From positions 55,504-67,725 of the forward strand of contig NW_003152755.1 of NCBI RefSeq assembly GCF_000003605.2: a stretch of 12,222 bases of DNA, in the 5' to 3' direction. The stretch's first letter is position 1. Every line of letters starts with the position of its first letter. The DNA comes from Saccoglossus kowalevskii. Taxonomy: Eukaryota; Hemichordata; Enteropneusta; Harrimaniidae. A program made the position numbers and the translations under genes. The notes below the pieces were generated by a model. That model did no database searches. It had not been told where the DNA came from and saw only the letters and a program-made list of their open reading frames with translations. This document shows positions 6,580 through 12,222 of the stretch, piece after piece.

Positions 6580-6880
6580 GAATGTATATGTCAATCAAAT
6601 ATGAACGGAACGGGGACGTGTCATTGACAATGACTTGTTTTTAATGTGTCTCTAATACTCTCAGCACATGGAAGTTCTTTCTAAGCTTTCTTTGATTCTT
6701 ATTTTCTTCCCCCATGTCGATTTCCCCCTTTGTGTTTTTCACAACAAAGAAAATAAAACCCGGCGACACAACTTAACCATGGCGTTGGTTTTTGTTGTGT
6801 CACCTTTTCCAACTGTATTTTGCTTCCCTCATGCATGTCGTGTTCATTTTATGCTTTACCAATGTATTTAGAAATGAATA
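6580..6880. other. Non-coding stretch with a shared repeat block
   Basis: A perfect inverted repeat, gtcattg-a-caatgac, lies at 6620-6634. The block at about 6657-6708 (cacatggaagttctttctaagctttctttgattctta) recurs in diverged form near 9136-9184 and 9518-9570, linking this spacer to the array further right. gacacaac / gttgtgtc near 6765-6800 can pair. No gene is supported. Confidence 0.45.
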
Positions 6881-6883
6881 GAT

Positions 6884-7171
6884 GTAATGACAGCACCAGA
6901 GGCTCGCCGCCGATTTTTGTCTCATCGTTTTTCGAGGCGACTGTGCAATGGTTATAATCAGAATTTACCAGCATAGAACCTGCATCCGAAATGCTATTTT
7001 TGCCGTGACTGTCTGCGGGGTTCGGGGTTTTTGCTTTGAAGGCGTGTGATTTTCACTGGAGTTCTGAGGCCTGAGATGTTTTCCAGAGCCATGCAAATCG
7101 CTGAGACTGACCGCGTCGCACGTATTTTCACGCGTCCAGTAAAAATCTGTTAAAGTGAGTTGCATATTGGC
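6884..7171 (+). other. GC-richer leader of a possible retroelement fragment
   Basis: This region is clearly richer in G, C and CpG than its surroundings (for example gctcgccgccg, gaccgcgtcgcacg, cacgcgtcc). It leads without a break into the coding-like stretch at 7172. It contains ccatgcaaatc, echoed near 7743 (ccatgcaaatccgg). A retroelement leader is an inference from position and composition. No terminal repeat pair or target duplication was found. Confidence 0.25.
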
Positions 7172-7607
7172 ATGAGTGGAAAGTCCTCATGCTTGGCTAC
7201 TGGTACTTCGTGTACTGAGATGTCGAGTAGGAGGCCCGATGGTGGAAGTATCAATATTTTTCGGCCTCCCACCGATGATCGGAGGGCATCTGCAGTCTGC
7301 GGTTTCAGACGGTGGTTTACCTGATTTTACCGGCTACAGCGAGGCTTTGTCCCTGGAGGTCTTTCCCGTTGCAGGCCCCTTTGTGGATCCGTCCACACAC
7401 GGCACCGGGTTTGCCTCTGAGATGAGGGCTTTGGTCGAAGGACTGTAGGGGCAAATTGCGTCCCTGGCAGGCCGGGTAGATCAGATGCAGTCAGAGCGAG
7501 CTGTCTCCTTTGCGGCCCCTCGGTCGGCAAGCAGGAAAAAACACAAAAGCATCGCTCGCATTCAAAACATGTTTCTTCCGGGTAACCCCCCCTCTCTCTC
7601 TCGCTAA
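7172..7607 (+). pseudogene. Decayed coding stretch, possibly retroelement gag-like
   Basis: A GC-rich stretch with coding character on the plus strand. An ATG at 7172 opens 50 codons (start MSGKSSCLATG) to a TGA at 7322. A second frame is open from 7176 to a TAG at 7446, then continues in the same frame to a TAA at 7605. The TAG lies inside a heptad-like helix (MRALVEGL before it, GQIASLAGRVDQMQSERA after it), consistent with a CAG to TAG change. A basic patch (RKKHKS) follows. A coil followed by a basic segment near the N-terminus, with no conserved enzyme motif, suits the gag-like ORF1 of a retrotransposon such as a DIRS/Ngaro type, but this is only a guess. No reverse transcriptase, recombinase or LTR is present. 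A host-gene fragment is also possible. A downstream frame around 7605-7670 may continue it after a frameshift near the ct-repeat at 7585-7603. Confidence 0.35.
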
Positions 7608-7679
7608 TTTGGGTGAGGTCGAGGCTCAGGCTACAGTACTCATTTCGCCCAACCTCCCGCCCTTCCGGATTTTGGTCAT

Positions 7680-8280
7680 TTTTTTTCGTTCGCTTTGTTA
7701 AATTCGACTGGAAAATTTCCGACGATTTCTTTTTTTTTCGACCATGCAAATCCGGAAGTATCCACTCGCTCGAACGCTCGCTCGCCTGACAGCGCAACCA
7801 CCCGCATTTACAGTTCATTACCTATTGTAATGTACAAGTGTGTCATTTTAGTTTTTTATGATGTTAAAAGAAGAATAAATACAATCAGAAATTTATAGAA
7901 CGACTGTTGAAAAAATACGGTGGATCACACTGCCATATAAAATTGGTAATAATACATACATACGCGTAGTAATAATGTCCACCATCATAAACAAGATTGA
8001 ACCAAACATGTGAAATCAAATACGGTACTGACACAGACACAACTAAAAATGTCTAATGTAGAGTACGGTATTCGTCGAGTAACCGTGTGTAGGGTGACGG
8101 TTGACATGCACGCATGGTTTGGGTTTAACAAGGGTCAAGTTGTAGTAATGTAAATCTCTGGCACCTATAACAATTGAAGAATATCTGCAGGAATAGTAAG
8201 ACTGTGAAAAAAAACGACCAATCGATTGTTATAGTATGACGGTACTGTACTATTTGTCAAACAATACAATACTTGCACGA
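7680..8280. other. Non-coding stretch with scattered TACGGTA-like words
   Basis: The first 120 bp carry pyrimidine runs and a short ctcgctcgaacgctcgctcgcc repeat. Further on, isolated tacggt words (7915, 8021, 8062 and 8238) recall the 28-bp unit, but they lack its period and flanks. No gene is supported. Confidence 0.35.
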
Positions 8281-9060
8281 CTTCTTCTCAAAAAACGCCA
8301 AACTGTTTGACTCGATTTTTGGTGTGTGTATGCTTTGATGAGTGTACATGGTAATTTGTTCATGAGAAGTCTATCTGCCAAAAATTATGCAAATTAGCCC
8401 CCCAAAACTCTAAAATTTCTTCTATGACACTAAGTGGTCTACAGTGCTGATATTGATAGTGCATGTGCCTTGGGTTGTCCTCTATCAGTTTTGTTAATTT
8501 GGTAATTTTCAATTTCCTAATTTTGGCGAATATTTTCAAATGGTAATTTTTGGTCAAAAATTCTATTTTCGACTTCTTCTTCAAAACTGGTAGCCTGAAT
8601 GCTTTGATACTTGGTGTGTATGTACCTTGTGTTGTCATCTACTAGATTTGTTCATCTCATGGTCATATCTTTAATTCTCTAATTTTGGCAAATATTTTTG
8701 TCATTTTTGGTTAAAAATGGAATTTCAACTAACCACTATTTCCAATGCTTTAGTGTTAGTCATACATGTGTTTATTATTCCATTGACAACTTTGTGTGGT
8801 TGTTTGGAAATATTTCAGTTAAAAGTACAAATTGTTGACATCTTAAATTCTCTATTTTTAGCAAATATTTTGTCATTTTTCATCAAAAATAATACTTTTG
8901 ACTTGTTCTTCAAAACCAGTAGTCCAAATTCTTTGATACTTGGTACACATGTAGCTTGGATGACACTTTACCCAGTCACTAAAAGTGGCCAAATTTATCA
9001 AAAATTTCAGAAATTCATGATTTTTTTTATTACCTTCTCCTTAATGTGGGAAGATTATAC
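8280..9060 (+). repeat. Diverged tandem array, about 150-175 bp spacing
   Basis: A block of the type ctttaattctctaattttggcaaatatttt, then gtcatttttggtcaaaaat, recurs near 8500, 8671 and 8848. A block ctttgatacttggtgtgtatgtacctt recurs near 8446, 8600, 8745 and 8930. A block cgacttcttcttcaaaac recurs near 8279, 8571 and 8898. The unit is AT-rich and much decayed. The 92- and 119-residue ORFs within it are repeat-derived and not conserved between units. Confidence 0.65.
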
Positions 9061-9135
9061 AATGATGCCATATTGAAATTATATGCTCACAGGGAGATAT
9101 GTAATGTTTCCCATTTGTTTTGTCAACTGTTTCTC

Positions 9136-9184
9136 ATTCTCACATAGCACATGGGAGTTCTAAGTTTTCTTTGATTGGTCTATT
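9136..9184 (+). repeat. Shared block also at 6657 and 9518
   Basis: tcacatagcacatgggagttc followed by taagttttctttgattggtct is a diverged copy of the blocks at 6657-6708 and 9518-9570. Confidence 0.45.
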
Positions 9185-9240
9185 GTGATTGTTATGAAAA
9201 CATAACCACTCAAGATATTTAAATGTGTATAGACATGATT

Positions 9241-9468
9241 GATTTTGGTGGATAATTATGCAAATTGTCTAATGTACATACTAATATTTAGGCTATTTTG
9301 GTGATATCTTGAGAACCATTTAATATGTTTTAATAAAACATAGATGTTTTGGGGTAGTTTTTGGTGGAAATTTATGCAAATTATCTAATTTGCATATCAG
9401 CTAGTGAAATTCAAACTATTTGGGTGCTATTTCAAGAACCATTCAACATATTTCAACAAAACTTGGTA
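9241..9468 (+). repeat. 116-bp tandem duplication
   Basis: Two copies, offset by 116 bp, share tttggtgga, tatgcaaattrtctaat, cta-ttgggtg or ttttggtg, a cttgagaacc / ttcaagaacc block, catwtaayatrttt and aayaaaac. Each contains the octamer word ATGCAAAT (9258 and 9374). A plus-strand 169-residue ORF runs across copy 2 into unrelated sequence and is not a gene. Confidence 0.6.
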
Positions 9469-9517
9469 TATACATGTATTACGAATTCAGATAATTGCAA
9501 ATATCATGTTATGTTAT

Positions 9518-9610
9518 TCTCTCTACATGCTGGAGTTCTTTTTAAGCTCTCTTTGATTCTAATTTTATTGAATATTTCTGTTATTTTTGTAAAAAATTCC
9601 ACTTTTAGCA
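9518..9610 (+). repeat. Further unit of the 8280-9060 array family
   Basis: ctctttgattctaattttattg, aatatttctgttatttttgt and aaaaaattccacttttag align with the units at 8671 and 8848. This shows the array once extended to here before insertion of other sequence. Confidence 0.45.
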
Positions 9611-9619
9611 TTATGTTTT

Positions 9620-10115
9620 ATTGTCTCACTCACTGCCTTTTGGGGTATTTGTCATATACAGCACTTTTTTTTTGTACAATAGTCGTTGAGCAACAGGCCA
9701 TTGGCCTATTTTTTAACAAGGCGGCTGGCAAGCGGACTAACACGTTACATAAACTTGTTGAATTACAAGTCTGGTTTTTATTTTTCCGCCCAATGTCTCG
9801 TTATAAAATAAAGAATTTAAATTTTGATGGGTATTTCGTTTTGCGAACTCTGGGTGAAATACTTCCATAAGCTGTACGTAGTTCACTTACAGTCAAAACA
9901 AAGTCAGCTTGGACATTAAGTTGTGAGACACTACAAAACAAACGCTGCCAATGACTCGTTGGAAATAAATAGAACGTGTTGCGAAGAGGAATCGCACCTG
10001 CATCTCAACGACGTCTCCGGTCATGAGCAGGGTTTGCCCAGTCTTGGAATAATTGAAAGTTAAAAAGAAATCAGTGTCGGGGAACCATTGACAATGTTTG
10101 CATGACAAATCCCAA
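9620..10115. other. Non-coding stretch, moderate GC
   Basis: Contains the near-palindrome aggcca-t-tggcct at 9696-9708. On the minus strand, between about 10060 and 9960, there is ggtgcgattcctc, which weakly resembles a tRNA B box, but no A box or fold is found. The 71-residue minus-strand ORF shows no recognised domain. Confidence 0.3.
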
Positions 10116-10133
10116 TTTTTTTTTTTTTTTTTT
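10116..10133 (+). repeat. T18 homopolymer
   Basis: Eighteen T residues in a row. On the minus strand this is an A tail-like run, but no SINE or processed sequence could be recognised upstream of it on that strand (above 10134). Confidence 0.85.
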
Positions 10134-11560
10134 GCGTATCTTTAGGAATATTCTATTACAAACACTATGGTACCTGAATCCTGATTAATTCATAAATATG
10201 AATCGGTAAGGGTCAATTTCCTGCAATCCTTCAAGATAGCCTTGAGTGGAGATTAAATTTGCCTCCGAAAATCTTTCTAACGATGACCTGGAAGATTGCC
10301 ATGATTGAGTGCCACAATTTCTGTTCTAAGATTTATTCGGTATAAATACAAATGTTCACCCTAACAGAGGTGGACATACAGTTTTAGTGACCAGAAGAGC
10401 TTATTGTCAACCGAGGCGAAGCACTAGGATAAAGACTTTCCGTTCCCAATAAATAATAATAAAAAAAAGACTTCCCGTTCCTGACATTATGAAATTCTTT
10501 CGTCTTTTCGGGGGAAAAACCCTGAAAAAAAAAAGATTTTGACAAGATAATTTAGAAATTTATATTATAAATAATTCATAACGAAATGTATTCCATATGT
10601 ACCCATGAATTATTTTCATAATTACTGATTACCGGTACACACGAATATTACAGAAACAAATATTTTGCTATATTTGTGTCTTTTATTTGTCTTGAATTGT
10701 GACTGAAAGGAGCTAGATGAAATTACAAACTATGCAGTGTGTTCGACAACCCATGTATGAACAATAACTTTAATAAATATGATTTTACTTGGTATACTGT
10801 ACTTTTCTACATAAAAACAAAAAAATTTCACAATGTCGAAAACGGAAAGTGATCATAATGTTGTTGGTAATAGTTGAAAATGATACATCCACCTGAACCT
10901 GCAGTTTTGTTTTGTGCACCCAGACACGAGCAAAAGTTAACCTGATAGACTTTCTTAACTACAGCATTCGTATTACTTATGCAAATTGAGTAGGGGCCAT
11001 AGTGTGTGTCGGGTTTGCAAATAACAAAGGGTCAAATTATTTTGAGCGCCGTTTGGAATAAATTTAGTTAAAATCACACACGCAACACACAAATACTAGT
11101 ACTCAATACATATCACGATTGATTGACCAGTTATTTAGCTGCTTGAACTATGCACACAAGGACGTAAATATGTAAATACAGGTCACAGTTCGACTTGCGT
11201 AGCAAACGTTACAATGTGTCAAGTGATTTTAAGGCGTTTTTGTCCCCCTTCCAAATACAGAGAAGCAATACGCGTTGTATTTTGAATCGTCATTTGAAAA
11301 GAAAATTGTTTAAAATATATGTATTCTGTATTTGACAAACAGTTCATTCGACAAATTAAAATTCACAGGAATTTGTTTCACTTATTAGAACAGAGTTTTT
11401 ATAATATTAATTTAAAAACGCACTTCAAAAACAAAGATTGCAGTGTTTGAAGATGTAGATTCTCAGGAGGCAACAGTACTGTTGACTTCTCTCTCCACTG
11501 GACACCAACTAACTATTTAAGTTGATTTGCATACAAAGCAGAGCTTGCAACATGATAGCT
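10134..11560. other. Long AT-rich non-coding stretch
   Basis: No gene is supported. Small structures seen: a short duplication of aagacttyccgttcc at 10433 and 10465; a possible weak hairpin ttttcggggg / ccctgaaaa near 10507-10530; and a perfect 14-bp palindrome caacagtactgttg at 11471-11484. Confidence 0.35.
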
Positions 11561-11564
11561 ATTC

Positions 11565-11852
11565 ATAGAGGGTGTTTTTTTGTACTTTTTATTACCAAAC
11601 GCTTCAGCGTGGTATTAAGAATTTGTTTTCAGGGTTGGGTGATACCAAGGTGGAAATGGATGCACATATGGGGTTAATTCCTGGAATTGCAATAGAGAGG
11701 GTTCAGGCCAAAATACAATATATAGTGTTTTCATGTTTCGTCTGATATTTCTGTGGTATTCTGCTGCTGTAATTAATGCAAGATTTGTTCTGAAATTCAG
11801 TGTATTGTGTGCACTCAAGGGTTATTCGTTTTTTGCTGAAAACACCCCTATT
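11565..11852. repeat. Possible short inverted-repeat element
   Basis: The left edge atagagggtgttttttt and, on the opposite strand, the right edge aataggggtgttttcag share a GRGGGTGTTTT-like end. The interior has no coding capacity. The match is short, imperfect and lacks an evident target-site duplication. A similar cgcccctaatag lies at the very end of the window (about 12198). Confidence 0.15.
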
Positions 11853-11859
11853 TTTTAAT

Positions 11860-12222
11860 GGCAGATTCGAATAAGGTTCACTCCCACTAGGAAATATGCA
11901 TTGTCGCTTGAATGAGAGCTAATTAAACACATTTTTCAGACCGGCGAAAGAGTATGTAACAGCCAATTGTAACAGCCTATCACGTGATTTTACTCAGAAT
12001 GTCAACATGAAAAGAGGCTATTTCATTTTACGCAGGAATAATTGGGAGTAGAATATGTGAGGGATTGTATAAACAGAGATGTGTATACTGAAAAGTGATA
12101 TCTATCCTTCTTTTGCATCGCTGAGCATTTCTGTTTTATTATACTGGTTTAAAAATGCTAAATTTGCATGAATTGCGATGTGTTTTTTTATTGAAACGCC
12201 CCTAATAGTTGAATTCCGGGTT
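11860..12222. other. Non-coding stretch with E-box and CCAAT words
   Basis: tgtaacagcc occurs twice, 13 bp apart (11955 and 11968). The first copy overlaps GCCAAT (11962-11967), and both are followed by the palindromic E-box TCACGTGA at 11980-11987. No ORF lies nearby, so promoter function is speculative. Confidence 0.25.

Noticed and set aside
7327-7818. 163-residue minus-strand ORF
   Set aside because: It is antisense to a GC-rich stretch with better coding character on the plus strand, where stops are naturally rarer. It is low-complexity, with no recognisable domain. A real minus-strand exon cannot be fully excluded.
9361-9870. 169-residue plus-strand ORF
   Set aside because: It crosses a repeat duplication, an array unit and unrelated DNA. 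It is rich in F, I and L from AT-rich sequence and has no good start context.
9960-10060. Possible tRNA-derived SINE head (ggtgcgattcc on the minus strand)
   Set aside because: The B-box match has two mismatches. There is no A box, cloverleaf or tail in the right place.
1-12222. CRISPR array, prokaryotic operon or ribosome-binding-site features
   Set aside because: The only regular array (2169-2690) has no unique spacers between repeats. The whole window has eukaryotic intergenic character.

Overview
This is a eukaryotic, almost certainly metazoan, stretch of nuclear DNA. It is AT-rich, has no dense coding, no bacterial gene organisation, and is full of diverged interspersed and tandem repeats, long homopolymers (C17, C10, T14, T18), a short inverted-repeat transposon with a target-site duplication, and metazoan-type promoter words (CCAAT, CRE, YY1-like). 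The repeat style would fit an aquatic invertebrate such as a lancelet, hemichordate, mollusc or brachiopod, but the sequence alone does not fix the taxon.

Layout. (1) Positions 1-1000: a small hairpin-forming tandem duplication at 133-224, then the only convincing protein-coding candidate, a 75-residue minus-strand ORF (547 to 320). It has a strong start context, an in-frame upstream stop, an AATAAA signal overlapping its stop codon, and a promoter-like cluster about 330-440 bp upstream (CCAAT x2, perfect CRE, YY1-like GCCGCCATTTT). (2) 1000-1840: non-coding, with ACGTA-rich sequence and one copy of a small dispersed repeat. (3) 1843-5046: a pair of inverted copies of one composite element (module A, a 28-bp minisatellite, module B). 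The left copy carries an expanded, nearly perfect 18.6-unit array. The right copy carries only about 2.7 diverged units. Between them lie degenerate unit remnants, an 84-bp duplication and a 96-bp MITE with a perfect 9-bp target-site duplication. (4) 5400-6570: a fold-back repeat related to the copy near 1380, then a dimeric tandem array with alternating A/B half-units, about 310-320 bp per dimer. (5) 6880-7680: a GC-richer island with a decayed coding stretch that resembles the N-terminal gag-like part of a retroelement. (6) 8280-9610: a diverged array with roughly 150-175 bp spacing, containing a 116-bp duplication. (7) 9620-12222: AT-rich sequence without recognisable genes.

No pathway or multigene system is visible. 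The most notable structure is the inverted composite element with the homogenised 28-bp array, which places 17 perfect GTAAGT splice-donor words (plus two GTAAAT) on the plus strand and creates long but spurious stop-free frames on the minus strand. The small minus-strand gene is the best candidate for a functional product.
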